Assembly: GCF_000730625.1 (NCBI RefSeq)
Contig: NZ_BBIT01000001.1
Coordinates: forward strand, 248,001 to 312,000
Direction: 5' to 3'
Length of the DNA stretch: 64,000 bases
DNA from: Pseudomonas oryzihabitans NBRC 102199
GTDB lineage: Bacteria > Pseudomonadota > Gammaproteobacteria > Pseudomonadales > Pseudomonadaceae
Shown here in pieces: positions 1-8,705 of this stretch. Under the pieces are notes generated by a model. The model was not told the origin of the DNA and ran no database searches. It saw only the letters and a list, made by a program, of their open reading frames with translations. Positions within the stretch are counted from its first letter, which is position 1, and each line of letters opens with the position of its first letter. The position numbers and the translations under genes were made by a program.

Positions 1-1173
1 CGGCTAGTCGGCAAGAAATGGGCTTGGATGGTGGGTTGGATATATGCCATCTCCCTGTGCGTAACGGTAGCCGCCGTCGCCTTGGGAGCGGGACCTTACA
101 TCGCCAACCTGTTGGGCTTCGAATCGACACCTATCACCAACACCTTGGTGGCCCTGACGCTGACCGCAATCGCCACGCTGCTGAATCTGAGCGGTACTCA
201 GTTGCTGGCCAGGGTCGCCATGTTCGGCTTCATCTGCGAACTTGTAGGCGCCATCGCCATTGGCGGCTACCTGTTGATATTCGAACGACACCAATCGATC
301 TGGGTGCTTTTCGATACCTTTGACATTTCCATAGATGGCGCCTACTGGCCGGCCTTCCTGACCGCCGCCCTCGCCGGTATGTTCCTGTACTACGGCTTCG
401 AGGCCTGCGGTGACGTCGCCGAGGAAACGCCCAATCCGAGTCGGCAGGTCCCCAAGGCCATGCGCATGACCATCTGGATCGGCGGGGCGGCCTCCATGTT
501 CGCGGCGATAGCCCTGATTCTCGCGGTACCAGACGTTCGCGCGGTCATCACCGGCGCCGACAAGGATCCGATGACGACGATCTTCAGCTCGGCCTTCGGC
601 CCGACCGGCGCTCGTGTCGTAATGGCGATCATTACCGTCTCGTTCGTGTCCTGCGTTTTGAGCCTGCAGGCCTCGGCCAGCCGCCTGCTCTACTCTTACG
701 CCCGCGACGAGATGGTGATGGGCAGCGGACTGCTCAAGAAGCTCTCACCCGCCACCCACGTACCCACTGCTGCCCTGGTGGTCTGTGGTGTGCTTCCCGC
801 GCTAATCGTCTGCGTGGGTTTCTATCTGCAGAACGCGGTCGCCCTAGTAGTGAGCTTCGCTGCCGTGGGTATCTATCTCGCCTTCCAGATGATCGTCTTG
901 GCTGCGCTGTACGCAAGGCTTCGCGGCTGGAAGCCCAAAGGACAATTCACTCTGGGCCGTTGGGGCTGGCTGGTGAACATCGCGGCTCTTTGCTACGGCC
1001 TCTTCGCGATCCTGAACATGTCCTGGCCGCGGACCCCTGAAGCGGCCTGGTACGTCAACTACGGCATACCCCTGGTGGGCGGGATCACCCTGGCCATCGG
1101 CATGGCCTACATGCTGCTGTTCCGCCCACATGCGCGGAGTTCGGCACCTGCCGGCGATGCCTGGAAGAACTGA
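1..1173 (+). CDS. APC-family amino acid/amine permease (5' end outside window)
   Basis: The reading frame is open from base 1 (R-L-V-G-K-K-W-A-W...), so the real start lies upstream. About ten hydrophobic segments fill the 390 visible residues, and a loop with ACGDVAEETPNPSRQVPKAM is typical of the APC amino acid-polyamine-organocation superfamily. It would import an amino acid or amine across the inner membrane. It is co-directional with a SnoaL-like gene and an omega-aminotransferase, so an amine or polyamine substrate is inferred; the sequence does not prove it. Confidence is high for the family and low for the substrate. Confidence 0.85.
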   Translation, partial: RLVGKKWAWMVGWIYAISLCVTVAAVALGAGPYIANLLGFESTPITNTLVALTLTAIATLLNLSGTQLLARVAMFGFICELVGAIAIGGYLLIFERHQSIWVLFDTFDISIDGAYWPAFLTAALAGMFLYYGFEACGDVAEETPNPSRQVPKAMRMTIWIGGAASMFAAIALILAVPDVRAVITGADKDPMTTIFSSAFGPTGARVVMAIITVSFVSCVLSLQASASRLLYSYARDEMVMGSGLLKKLSPATHVPTAALVVCGVLPALIVCVGFYLQNAVALVVSFAAVGIYLAFQMIVLAALYARLRGWKPKGQFTLGRWGWLVNIAALCYGLFAILNMSWPRTPEAAWYVNYGIPLVGGITLAIGMAYMLLFRPHARSSAPAGDAWKN

Positions 1174-1231
1174 CTCTACGCGGCCCCCTGATTGATGGGG
1201 CCCCATAACCTCTGACCACCGGAGTTACGCC

Positions 1232-1720
1232 ATGCTGAAGCATCACATGCAGCGTCTGATCCTAGGGATGATCCTTGCACTGGCTACGCAGCTCTGCTTT
1301 GCCAAACCTGCGCAAGACTCTCTTCCAACCATCCACGCCTACATGGCCGCCTGGAATGACCACGATGCCGAAAAGGCCGCCAGCTTCTTCGCCGAGGATG
1401 GTGAATTTCTCGACTCTTCGGTTGGCACGCCGCAAAAGGGAAGGGATGCCGCTCGGGACAACGTGATCAAGGTCTTCATGACCGCAGTGCCTGACCTGCG
1501 TTGGCAACTCGTTGGTACCCCAGTCGTACAAGGCGATAGCGTCGCCTTCGAATGGCAATTCGATGGGAAAAATACGGGTCCCTGGAGTACGGAGCTACCG
1601 GCGACCAACAAGCCGCTGAAATTCAATGGCGTCAGCCTCATCCGCTTGAAGGACGGCAAGATCGTCAGTCAGCACGACTACTACGATGCCCTCGGCTTCA
1701 ACCGACAACTCGGCTGGTAG
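1232..1720 (+). CDS. Secreted SnoaL-like/NTF2-fold protein
   Basis: This 162-residue protein has an N-terminal signal peptide (MLKHHMQRLILGMILALATQ, cleavage near CFA-KP). The rest is one SnoaL/ester-cyclase type domain, seen in the AYMAAWNDHDAEKAASFFAEDGEF segment near residues 33-56 and the C-terminal KDGKIVSQHDYYD. Such domains bind small molecules or act as isomerases; no reaction can be assigned here. CGGAG sits 7-8 bases before the ATG. It lies between the permease and the aminotransferase, with short gaps, so it probably shares their operon. Confidence 0.75.
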   Translation: MLKHHMQRLILGMILALATQLCFAKPAQDSLPTIHAYMAAWNDHDAEKAASFFAEDGEFLDSSVGTPQKGRDAARDNVIKVFMTAVPDLRWQLVGTPVVQGDSVAFEWQFDGKNTGPWSTELPATNKPLKFNGVSLIRLKDGKIVSQHDYYDALGFNRQLGW

Positions 1721-1765
1721 TGGTCCTACCTATCAGTCAGCTCTCTCCTACCAGAGTTTTCCTTC

Positions 1766-3142
1766 ATGAATTCCACGTCGTCAAAACTGCATCAGGCAGA
1801 TATCCAGCATCACCTGCATCCCTATACCAATGCCCGCCTGCACCAGGACACGGGGCCCATGATTATCGAGCGGGGTGAAGGGGTGCATGTCTATGACACC
1901 CAGGGCAAACAATATATCGAAGCCATGTCAGGCCTATGGTCGGTCGCCTTGGGATTCAATAATCAACGTTTGATCGATGCGGCAACCGCTCAGTTGCAGC
2001 AGCTACCTTTTTATCACCTGTTCAGCCACAAGGCCCACGCGCCCAGCATCGAATTGGCAGAGAAGCTGATCGAGATCGCGCCGGTGCCCATGAGCAAGGT
2101 CTTCTTCACCAATTCAGGTTCCGAAGCTAACGATACCGTCGTCAAAATGCTGTGGTACCGCAATAACGCCCTTGGCAAGTTCGCCAAGAAGAAGATCATC
2201 AGCCGTAAGAGCGCCTATCACGGCATCACCACCATCAGCGCGAGCCTTACCGGGTTGCCTGCCAACCAGCGCGGTTTTGATTTGCCTCTCGCGGGTTTTT
2301 ACCATGTCGGCTGCCCACATCACTATCGCTATGGCCTACCAGGGGAAAGTGAAGAGCAGTTCGCCGACCGTCTCGCCAATGAATTAGAAACCCTGATCCA
2401 GCGAGAAGGTGCCGAGACGATCGCCGCCTTCTATGGCGAACCGCTCATGGGCGCCGGTGGCGTCATTGTCCCACCCCGTACTTACTGGCAAAAGATCCAG
2501 GCGGTTTGCCGCAGGCATGACATCCTCATCGTGGCGGACGAGGTCATCACTGGTTTCGGGCGTACCGGCAAGCTGTTCGGTTGCGAAACCTTCGACATAA
2601 AGCCCGACATTCTGGTACTTTCCAAGCAGCTGTCGTCTTCCTATCAGCCCATCGCCGCCATCCTGCTCAACGAGGACGTGTACCAAGGCATCGCCGATCA
2701 TAGCGGCGTCCTGGGTACCTTCGGTCATGGCTTCACCGGCGGCGGTCACCCCGTGGCGACTGCGGTAGCTCTGGAAAATGTGAAGATCATCCAAGAAGAG
2801 CGTCTAGTAGCTCATGCCGCCGAGATGGGCGAGTTCCTGCTTGGCCAACTCCGGGCGTTTGAAAGCCATCCCCTGGTAGGTGAGGTGCGTGGCGTTGGCC
2901 TGATCGCTGCGATGGAGTTAGTAGGGCACAAGGTGCGAAAGACCCCGTTAAACGGTACACCCGGGTTACTGGGTAAATACCTCGTTGATCGTATGCAGGA
3001 AAATGGAGTGATCAATAGAGCGATTGGCGACGCTCTAGCGTTTTGCCCGCCCCTGATCTCCACCCAAATTGATCTCGCTCAAATCATATCCAGCTTGGAA
3101 AAGTCGTTGGATCAGACTTACGCCTGGAGTATCCAGCAATGA
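1766..3142 (+). CDS. Class III omega-aminotransferase (PLP-dependent)
   Basis: At 458 residues it has the usual length for putrescine/beta-alanine:pyruvate-type transaminases. The cofactor aspartate lies in IVADEVITGFGRTG (Asp about 258). The Schiff-base lysine is probably in LSKQLSSSYQPI (about 287), where the commoner 'KGLTSGY' is replaced by KQLSSSY. Substrate-side landmarks GLWSVALGF and SGSEANDT are present. It would move an amino group from an amine or beta-amino acid to pyruvate or 2-oxoglutarate in the cytoplasm. The neighbouring permease and polyamine-type chemoreceptor suggest an amine substrate, which is inference. A hairpin terminator follows. Confidence 0.88.
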   Translation: MNSTSSKLHQADIQHHLHPYTNARLHQDTGPMIIERGEGVHVYDTQGKQYIEAMSGLWSVALGFNNQRLIDAATAQLQQLPFYHLFSHKAHAPSIELAEKLIEIAPVPMSKVFFTNSGSEANDTVVKMLWYRNNALGKFAKKKIISRKSAYHGITTISASLTGLPANQRGFDLPLAGFYHVGCPHHYRYGLPGESEEQFADRLANELETLIQREGAETIAAFYGEPLMGAGGVIVPPRTYWQKIQAVCRRHDILIVADEVITGFGRTGKLFGCETFDIKPDILVLSKQLSSSYQPIAAILLNEDVYQGIADHSGVLGTFGHGFTGGGHPVATAVALENVKIIQEERLVAHAAEMGEFLLGQLRAFESHPLVGEVRGVGLIAAMELVGHKVRKTPLNGTPGLLGKYLVDRMQENGVINRAIGDALAFCPPLISTQIDLAQIISSLEKSLDQTYAWSIQQ

Positions 3143-3206
3143 AAGCGTAAACAGCGAACCGCCCGCTAACATCCAAGATCGGCATTCGGCCCGCAATACT
3201 CCAGGC

Positions 3207-3246
3207 TATGCGCTGGTAATACTAGGTGCCAGCGCATATTTTCTCG
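3207..3246 (+). terminator. Rho-independent terminator after the aminotransferase
   Basis: A perfect 10-bp inverted repeat (TATGCGCTGG ... CCAGCGCATA, 12-nt loop) is followed by TTTTCTC. It lies 65 bp after the aminotransferase stop and before the chemoreceptor, so the two are probably separate transcripts. Confidence 0.65.
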
Positions 3247-3478
3247 AGAGTCTGAATATCGACCCGGGTTTTATGAAAGGCATAGCGCTCTTAAAATCTT
3301 CATCGACAAGAGCTGCCGCGCGGCCGGGACATATGAAAAATAGATATCTTTAAAGCGCAATATTGGCAGAAGTAAATCTTGTTTGAAGGCGGTCACTAAT
3401 GCCCCTTCTTTAGAACTCGGCCCCTTTAAAGGGTCGCTCCCCCTAACATTTCATTTGACACGCGCCAGGTAATCCAAT

Positions 3479-5605
3479 ATGTCCATACGCTCCGTCAGGA
3501 CAATTATTAGTCTCTATGCCAGCGGCAGCGTGCTCGCAGTAGTAACGGCCTTGACAAGCTATGTTCTGTATTCGGGTTCGCAGACTCAAATCCTGATTGA
3601 GAAGCATGCCTCTCAACTCGCCTACAAAAGTGCCCAAGAACTCATCGGCGCCCAGGCTCAGGCAACAGCGAATTATATTGGTAAGAAGCTTGAAGAGCCA
3701 TTGCTGACTGTCTCGAATCTTGCACAGTTGAATGCTCAGCTAGGTAGAGCTGACGACTCAAAGCTAAATTTAGATCGAAGCGCCATTTCGCACATACTAA
3801 AAGAGACCCTTGCCAACAGTCCCAATCTTCTAGACATCTATGCAGGATGGGAGCGTAATGCTTTCGATGGCGCCGACAGCCAGTATGCCGGGCTAACGGC
3901 GCAAGGTTACGATGCGACTGGGCGTTTTATGCCGTGGTGGTATCGCAAACCCGAGAGCGGCTACGAAGTAGTCCCGCTCGGCGAGATCCTCGATAGCAAA
4001 ACGATCCTCTCTACGGGCGTAGGTGAAAATGTTTTCTACACCTGCCCGCAACAAAGTCTGAAAGCTTGCGTGATCGACCCTGCTCCCTATGAAATCAATG
4101 GGCAGCAGATATTGATGTCCTCCTTCAATGCACCCATCCTGGTCGATGGCACCTTCCGCGGGGTGATAGGTGCAGACCTATCCTTGGACTTCATTCAAAA
4201 GCTTCTGGAAGCGGCAAACAAACAGCTGTACGACGGCGCCGGCAGCATTGCCTTGATCGCTAGCCAGGGCACGATAGTCGCCAATACCGCCAACGCCGAG
4301 AGCCTCGGCAAGCAGGCGAAGGAAGTGCTCGGCGGAGCTGCCAAAGAACTTCGCCAGCTAGAGGACGGCGTCACCAGACGTTTCGACGACAAGCAGGATC
4401 TCTACCAGGTATATTTACCGTTGCGCCTTGGTAATAGCTCGACCGTCTGGACACTGCTGGTACAACTTCCCCGCAGCGCAGTCCTGGCCGATCTTCAGCA
4501 ACTGCTACAGGCTCTTACCCAGCAGCGCTACAGCGATATTGTCGGCATGATGCTGGTGGGTCTAATCGTTGCCGCCCTCGGCTTGCTGCTGCTTTGGGTC
4601 ATCAGTGGTTATATCGCTCGCCCCTTGCGCAGGATGGTCGCCATGCTGGATGCCGTTGCCAAGGGCGAAGGCAATCTGACACAGCGACTGCAGGTCAATC
4701 GTCGCGACGAACTGGGGGCCATCGCTACTGGCTTCAATACCTTCCTGGCCTCCCTGCAGCATCTCATCAAACAGCTGGTACAGTCGGTTGGGGAAGTGAG
4801 CGACAGCGCCCAGCACACCTCCGACATCGCACGCCGGGTACGCGATGGCATGCATCAGCAGTTGCTAGAAGTCGATCAAGTAGCGACCGCCATGCACGAG
4901 ATGACCGCTACGGCTCACGATGTCGCCCGTAATGCCGGAAACGCGGCCAAGGCCACCCAAAAGGCGACTGCTGCGGTCCACGACGGCCAGCAGGTGGTTC
5001 AGCAAAGCGTGCAGGAGAGCAGCAGGCTGGCCCAAGAGATCGAACTGGCCGTGGAGCAAGTTCAGCGGGTCGCGCACGACAGCGTTAGCATCGGCTCCAT
5101 TCTCACCACCATCAATGGCATTGCCGCCCAGACCAGCCTGCTGGCGCTCAACGCCGCCATTGAGGCTGCGCGCGCTGGTGACCAGGGGCGAGGTTTCGCC
5201 GTGGTGGCTGACGAAGTGCGGAGCCTGGCACAGAGGACCCAGGTGGCTACGGGTGAGATCCATGACATGATCCAAAAGCTCCAGTCGGGAGCCCGCGAAG
5301 CGGTAGAGGTGATGCAAAGCAGTCGGGAGCAGACCATCCAACAGGTAGAGCAAACCGAAATTGCTCGTGTAGCGCTGCAAACAATCCTCGCGGAGGTCAA
5401 GGATATCAGCGACATGAATCTCCAAATTGCTAGTGCAGCTGAGGAGCAGAGTGCTGTTGTAGAGGACATCAATCGCAACATGCTCAACATAGGGGAAGTA
5501 GCGCATTCAGTTAATAATCATGTCGAAGAGGCCTTAACCGCAGGCGATCAACTTAGCGATCTAGCATTAAAGCAAGCAAAATTATCTGCGCGTTTCAGGG
5601 TATAG
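3479..5605 (+). CDS. Methyl-accepting chemotaxis protein with dCache ligand domain
   Basis: This 708-residue chemoreceptor has TM1 at about 8-30, a large periplasmic double-Cache domain (about 35-350), TM2 at about 354-378, HAMP (about 378-432) and a cytoplasmic signalling helix ending in SARFRV. The hairpin tip reads [19 protein letters not shown] (about 549-567), slightly changed from the usual AEQTN. The sensor segment [12 protein letters not shown]...[10 protein letters not shown] resembles polyamine-type dCache receptors (McpU/TlpQ type) rather than the classical amino-acid signature; this is recalled similarity, not a search. It sits beside an aminotransferase and permease, so it may steer cells toward the same amine. 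Local GC is below that of the chromosome to the right. Confidence 0.9.
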   Translation: MSIRSVRTIISLYASGSVLAVVTALTSYVLYSGSQTQILIEKHASQLAYKSAQELIGAQAQATANYIGKKLEEPLLTVSNLAQLNAQLGRADDSKLNLDRSAISHILKETLANSPNLLDIYAGWERNAFDGADSQYAGLTAQGYDATGRFMPWWYRKPESGYEVVPLGEILDSKTILSTGVGENVFYTCPQQSLKACVIDPAPYEINGQQILMSSFNAPILVDGTFRGVIGADLSLDFIQKLLEAANKQLYDGAGSIALIASQGTIVANTANAESLGKQAKEVLGGAAKELRQLEDGVTRRFDDKQDLYQVYLPLRLGNSSTVWTLLVQLPRSAVLADLQQLLQALTQQRYSDIVGMMLVGLIVAALGLLLLWVISGYIARPLRRMVAMLDAVAKGEGNLTQRLQVNRRDELGAIATGFNTFLASLQHLIKQLVQSVGEVSDSAQHTSDIARRVRDGMHQQLLEVDQVATAMHEMTATAHDVARNAGNAAKATQKATAAVHDGQQVVQQSVQESSRLAQEIELAVEQVQRVAHDSVSIGSILTTINGIAAQTSLLALNAAIEAARAGDQGRGFAVVADEVRSLAQRTQVATGEIHDMIQKLQSGAREAVEVMQSSREQTIQQVEQTEIARVALQTILAEVKDISDMNLQIASAAEEQSAVVEDINRNMLNIGEVAHSVNNHVEEALTAGDQLSDLALKQAKLSARFRV

Positions 5606-5648
5606 AGGGCTTGAGCTTGACTTGACGCTAAGCCTGACTATTAATGCC

Positions 5649-5873
5649 TCAATTGCCTGCCGACAAGGTGAGCGATGTATTTAATTCGGTTTCCGCCGCG
5701 TGCTTGGCGATCTCGTCAGCGGACCAAATGGCGTGGATAGGCCCCCAGGCCTCGCCATCCCACAGTTCAGAGGCGCGCCACCCCTGACGCTGCAAGTCGG
5801 CCAGAGCGGCAACTAGGCCGGTGTGTTCGGTGACGGGGTGAATGACGGAAGTGGATTCGTTGTTTATATGCAG
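5649..5873 (-). CDS. Small ICE protein lacking a canonical start codon
   Basis: The minus strand holds an open, protein-like frame ending ...WGPIHAIWSADEIAKHAAET... with good composition (ELWDGEAWGPIHAIWSADEI) and a TGA at 5651-5649. No ATG, GTG or TTG is in frame after the preceding TAG. A GAGGAG Shine-Dalgarno motif stands 6 nt before an ATA codon (5867), so the start may have mutated from ATG, or a rare start may be used. The length given (from CTG 5873) is therefore nominal, about 70-75 residues. The family is not recognised. Confidence 0.45.
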   Translation of the reverse strand: MHINNESTSVIHPVTEHTGLVAALADLQRQGWRASELWDGEAWGPIHAIWSADEIAKHAAETELNTSLTLSAGN

Positions 5874-5892
5874 CTCCTCGGACGAAGAGCTG

Positions 5893-5915
5893 CCCAGAGG
5901 GTCAACCCCTCTGGG
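5893..5915 (-). terminator. GC-rich hairpin downstream of the 5931-6362 gene
   Basis: A perfect 9-bp stem (CCCAGAGGG/CCCTCTGGG, 5-nt loop) lies 16 bp after the stop of the upstream minus-strand gene. No T-run follows on the minus strand. It belongs to the series of intergenic hairpins in this block. Confidence 0.5.
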
Positions 5916-5930
5916 TTGTGTTGAGTGTTG

Positions 5931-6362
5931 CTACAAGTCTTCCAGCGCCATGAGGCCCTGGGTGACACGCAGCAAATGGGTACAGACGCGAATCTCTACG
6001 GGCTGTTCAGATCCACCTTGGTAGTGAAGCTCGGCTATCAAGCGTTCCTGGCCTTTGTAAGCCCCGAATACCTTGAAAAGCTGCGCTAACAAAACGGGAG
6101 GGTCGAAATCAAGATCGCGGGTATATCGAACTTGGCGGAATCCTTTCAGGTATTCGGCGAAGTCCGCTGCAGTCATAGAGGTGTGCTGGCGTAAAGGATT
6201 GCCATCGTCATCGATCTCATCACCGAGGTGATCGAAGGACATCGAGTAGAACAGCCGGGGTTTGTGGCCTAGCGCTCGATAAAAAGTAAGGGCTTGCCCG
6301 GCAGCCTGAAGGCTCACGACCGCGTATTCGACGCATCCTGAAATCACAACGTTATATGGCAT
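5931..6362 (-). CDS. Hypothetical ICE protein (143 aa)
   Basis: This soluble 143-residue protein begins MPYNVVISGCVEYAVVSLQAA. It has no signal peptide, transmembrane segment or motif that I recognise. Its codon use and composition look genuine. It is the last clear gene of the leftward small-gene block of the ICE and is bounded on both sides by GC-rich hairpins. No function can be proposed. Confidence 0.65.
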   Translation of the reverse strand: MPYNVVISGCVEYAVVSLQAAGQALTFYRALGHKPRLFYSMSFDHLGDEIDDDGNPLRQHTSMTAADFAEYLKGFRQVRYTRDLDFDPPVLLAQLFKVFGAYKGQERLIAELHYQGGSEQPVEIRVCTHLLRVTQGLMALEDL

Positions 6363-6438
6363 GGTTCACATCCTGTTGAAGGCGCAGCATAGCAATCGTT
6401 AGCTAGCTGGCAAATACCAAGAAGCGTCGGAGCCATAC

Positions 6439-6464
6439 CCCACCGGGGGCAAGCCCCGGGTGGG
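6439..6464 (-). repeat. Intergenic GC-rich hairpin
   Basis: CCCACC pairs with GGGTGG and an inner GGGGC pairs with GCCCC, with one G·G mismatch and a 2-nt loop. It lies between the 6476-7033 and 5931-6362 genes and is one of the repeated intergenic hairpins of this block. Confidence 0.5.
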
Positions 6465-6475
6465 TGAAGGTTCAA

Positions 6476-7033
6476 TCAGGCGTTCAGCAGCGCAAGCACG
6501 TGCGGCCGCCAGGCTTTGTGGACCAGCCGCCCCTTGAGTAGGTCAGCGTCGGTGTCTAGCAGTCGCGAGGTACTGAAGTTGTCCCAGCCGTGTTGGAACG
6601 CAGAGCGCGAACGCAACAGCTGGATCTGAGCCAGCACCACCTTCTCTTCCTCGGCCGTGCGGCAGGGGTCAATCCAGTCGATGCGGCGGCTCTCACGATC
6701 CACCTTGCCCGCCATGACCAGGTGGCCGTGGCGATCGGAAACGGAGATCCGTTTCGGGTAGAAAGTAAGCGCTGCTGCAGGTATCGGATAGCGGTCTTGT
6801 CGGACTGCGTCCAGGGCGATGGGCAGGATGTCATCGAGCAGGCCGCAATGGCCGAGCTGGACGTAGCCATCGATGTGGAAGGTGCCGCGGCCGGAGTCTT
6901 CAAACAGCTCCATCGACCCATGTAGGAGGATGGTGAACTGCCGCTCGAAGAGGTCTTGGCGAAGAGAGGTACCAGGTGCGTACGGGTTGCTGACGAATGC
7001 CTGGCCTTCGAAGTGTTGAATAATCAAATCCAT
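6476..7033 (-). CDS. Hypothetical ICE protein (185 aa)
   Basis: The 185-residue soluble protein begins MDLIIQHFEGQAFVSNPYAP and contains a beta-rich middle (RISVSDRHGHLVMAGKVD). No family is recognised. TTGGAGGC precedes the ATG by about 5 nt, a strong ribosome-binding site shared by most genes of this block. It is probably an accessory gene of the ICE's conserved small-gene region. Confidence 0.65.
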   Translation of the reverse strand: MDLIIQHFEGQAFVSNPYAPGTSLRQDLFERQFTILLHGSMELFEDSGRGTFHIDGYVQLGHCGLLDDILPIALDAVRQDRYPIPAAALTFYPKRISVSDRHGHLVMAGKVDRESRRIDWIDPCRTAEEEKVVLAQIQLLRSRSAFQHGWDNFSTSRLLDTDADLLKGRLVHKAWRPHVLALLNA

Positions 7034-7063
7034 GATGCCTCCAACGTCCTGGGATCCATCATG

Positions 7064-7092
7064 CCCTCAAGGGATGATGAATCCCTTAAGGG
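7064..7092 (-). repeat. Intergenic hairpin
   Basis: An 11-bp stem with one internal mismatch (CCCT-C-AAGGGAT against ATCCCTT-A-AGGG, 5-nt loop) lies between the 7107-7331 and 6476-7033 genes. Confidence 0.5.
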
Positions 7093-7106
7093 TAGATTTC
7101 AGCTCG

Positions 7107-7331
7107 TCAGATGCTCAGCGAATGCCGAGTCCACTTCCCTGAGTTAAGTGCATTTTCTGCAGCCTTGTGGCTGCGGAAGTATTCGGTCGACTCGCGACTG
7201 AAGGGCATGCCCTCATCGTCCACGGTGCCCAGGTAGAAACCACGCTGTGATTTCAAAACCTGCAACGGGTAGTTGTTGCTGACGTCATCGAGATCGAACT
7301 TGCTGTGAGCAGGTGCGGTATTGGTAGCCAT
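7107..7331 (-). CDS. Small hypothetical ICE protein (74 aa)
   Basis: The start MATNTAPAHSKFDLDD at 7331 is chosen because TTGGAGG lies just upstream; a longer in-frame start at 7349 would overlap that site. The 74-residue product is soluble and has a beta-turn-rich centre (RGFYLGTVDDEGMPFSRES). No family is recognised. It sits between two hairpins in the small-gene block. Confidence 0.6.
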   Translation of the reverse strand: MATNTAPAHSKFDLDDVSNNYPLQVLKSQRGFYLGTVDDEGMPFSRESTEYFRSHKAAENALNSGKWTRHSLSI

Positions 7332-7349
7332 GGGGCCTCCAAAAGACAA

Positions 7350-7367
7350 AGGCGCCCGAGGGCGCCT
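7350..7367 (-). repeat. Intergenic hairpin
   Basis: AGGCGCC pairs with GGCGCCT across a 4-nt CGAG loop, between the 55-aa and 74-aa genes of the block. Confidence 0.5.
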
Positions 7368-7382
7368 ATAGGGTGTGGTCAG

Positions 7383-7550
7383 TCAGGCCTGGACGCGGTC
7401 AGCGCTGGTGGCGTTCATCTCGAACAGAAACCAGGCGTTGTCGCAGAACAGGTCGCTGCTCAGCAGCTCTTCGGTGACGTCGTCATAGGAGACTTCGGCA
7501 ACGATGGGCAGGGCGGGCAGCTCGGACTTGATGGTGGCGATGACTTGCAT
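7383..7550 (-). CDS. Very small hypothetical ICE protein (55 aa)
   Basis: An ATG at 7550 opens a 55-codon frame (MQVIATIKSELPALPIVAEV...) ending in TGA at 7383, with a GGAGCC motif just upstream of the start. Composition is protein-like and acidic (SYDDVTEELLSSD). It fills exactly the gap between two hairpins, as its neighbours do, which supports it being real. The family is unknown. Confidence 0.55.
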   Translation of the reverse strand: MQVIATIKSELPALPIVAEVSYDDVTEELLSSDLFCDNAWFLFEMNATSADRVQA

Positions 7551-7580
7551 GATGGGCTCCAAAATTCAGCTAATGGAGAT

Positions 7581-7606
7581 CACCATGCCCCGGTCCGGGT
7601 ATGGTG
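7581..7606 (-). repeat. Intergenic hairpin
   Basis: CACCAT pairs with ATGGTG around an inner CCCGG/CCGGG stem, upstream of the 55-aa gene. It is part of the hairpin series. Confidence 0.45.
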
Positions 7607-7657
7607 CCCCCGGATGGGTGTGCGAAGAGAAAGGTGGCAAAGCCGAGGTAGAGCAGG

Positions 7658-7674
7658 GGCGCCCGGTGGGCGCC
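7658..7674 (-). repeat. Intergenic hairpin downstream of the DUF3577 gene
   Basis: GGCGCCC pairs with GGGCGCC across a GGT loop, 18 bp after the DUF3577 stop on the minus strand. It is one of two stacked hairpins in this gap. Confidence 0.5.
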
Positions 7675-7691
7675 TGGAAGAACTGGGTGAA

Positions 7692-8162
7692 TTAAGCGGC
7701 CGATTGGTCGCTGTCATCCCCTTGATCCGTACCTTGCTGCTCAGCCGGGGCTGCGTCGCGCGGTTTGGCTTCGTAGACGAACTCACCTTCTACTTTGATC
7801 CAGCCGATGTACAGAAGGCGACCTTTCAGGCTTGCGCCGTGTTGTCCCTGCTTCGGTCCGGAAGAGTAGGTGAAGGGATCAGCCCAGCAATCGCCGATGC
7901 GGAAGGACACGAGGACCTTCTTCTCAGCGTTGACGGCTTCAATGCAACGACGAACCAGCTTTTCAGCTTCGGCGCCGACGACATTGCAGTCGATGTAGCG
8001 GTATTCCACCGCTTCTTTGCTGCCGCACAGGGCTGCTACGGTGACGGCCAAAAACGGCTTGGCGCCTCTGCCTTTGGGTTTCACGTCGCGGATGCGGTTG
8101 AGGTAACCGATACCGGTGGTGTGCAGGTCGAAGTATTGGCTTTCGTTGGCTTGGTTGCTCAT
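7692..8162 (-). CDS. DUF3577-family ICE protein
   Basis: The 156-residue protein begins with the family hallmark YFDLHTTGIGYLNRIRDVKP near residues 10-29, followed by a Cys-containing beta-rich core (AALCGSKEAVEYRYIDCNVVG). DUF3577 proteins (STY4534-type) are conserved in genomic islands of this ICE family and look like OB-fold/single-strand-binding relatives, but their role is not established. CTGGAG precedes the ATG. The acidic Gln/Asp tail resembles SSB-type tails. The neighbouring unknown small genes probably belong to the same ICE maintenance block. Confidence 0.85.
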   Translation of the reverse strand: MSNQANESQYFDLHTTGIGYLNRIRDVKPKGRGAKPFLAVTVAALCGSKEAVEYRYIDCNVVGAEAEKLVRRCIEAVNAEKKVLVSFRIGDCWADPFTYSSGPKQGQHGASLKGRLLYIGWIKVEGEFVYEAKPRDAAPAEQQGTDQGDDSDQSAA

Positions 8163-8205
8163 GGTGTATCTCCAGTTTCAATAGGTGAAAACGGAGAACA
8201 CCTTG

Positions 8206-8236
8206 CCCGGGAGGGGAAGAGTATTCCCCGCGTGGG
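8206..8236 (-). repeat. Intergenic hairpin upstream of the DUF3577 gene
   Basis: GGGGAA pairs with TTCCCC and an outer CCC pairs with GGG, between the stop of the 72-aa gene and the DUF3577 ribosome-binding site. Confidence 0.5.
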
Positions 8237-8265
8237 TGGGTGTAGCCAGAAAGGGTGGTGCCAGG

Positions 8266-8484
8266 TCAGTGCATGAATTTCATCGCGGCCAACAGAACGC
8301 CGACAGCAGTAGAAATCATGACGCCCATGCGGATGGTGAGCTTGAGTTCGAGCTGTGCGAGATCAGCCTTGGTAGCAAGGTGAGTTTGCATATCGGACTC
8401 CAGAGCATCGACAACAGCAGTTGCTTTGTCATCAGGGACATCGATGGAACGCAATGCCTGGTACAACGCAAGACCGCTTTTCAT
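8266..8484 (-). CDS. Small coiled-coil protein with C-terminal membrane anchor (72 aa)
   Basis: The start at 8484 (MKSGLALYQALRSIDVPDD) is preceded by CTGGAGACC. A coiled-coil centre (ESDMQTHLATKADLAQLELKL) leads into one C-terminal hydrophobic helix (MGVMISTAVGVLLAAMKFMH). This build matches DUF1640/CCDC90-like phage and plasmid proteins; function is unknown. It is the first gene after the R1 leader element. Confidence 0.65.
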   Translation of the reverse strand: MKSGLALYQALRSIDVPDDKATAVVDALESDMQTHLATKADLAQLELKLTIRMGVMISTAVGVLLAAMKFMH

Positions 8485-8514
8485 GGAAGGTCTCCAGGTT
8501 GTGACGGAGACCGG

Positions 8515-8539
8515 CCCTGACGGGTAGTCCCGTCGAGGG
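8515..8539 (-). repeat. Intergenic hairpin between leader R1 and the 72-aa gene
   Basis: CCCTGACGGG pairs with CCCGTC-GAGGG across a TAGT loop with a one-base bulge. On the minus strand it follows leader R1 and precedes the Shine-Dalgarno site. Confidence 0.5.
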
Positions 8540-8546
8540 TGGGTGG

Positions 8547-8705
8547 AAGGTGCATTCATCAACCGGGGGTGCCGGTCAATCGTTCGCGCTACCGAATGCT
8601 TAGCGAACTTGGGTTTGGATCAATGCGCTTGGAGCGCATCGCAGTCATGAGATCCGAGACTGCCTGGGGCATGTTGCTGACAACGTCAGCGGCATACACC
8701 CTCAG
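8547..8705 (-). ncRNA. Structured leader element, copy R1
   Basis: This ~160-nt stretch shares sequence and four hairpins with copy R2. H1 is ACCGG/CCGGT (8562-8576) and H2 is GTTCGC/GCGAAC (8582-8608). H3 is ATGCGC/GCGCAT (8623-8639) and H4 is GCTGAC/GTCAGC (8676-8690). H3 has a different sequence in R2 yet still pairs. On the minus strand it begins just after a TTGACA promoter and runs to the hairpin and ribosome-binding site of the 72-aa gene, so it is probably a 5' leader RNA. Its function is unknown. Confidence 0.55.

Noticed and set aside
3421-3478. FliA (sigma-28) promoter before the dCache chemoreceptor
   Set aside because: Only a weak TTTAAA/CCCCTAAC resemblance; not close enough to the consensus to report.
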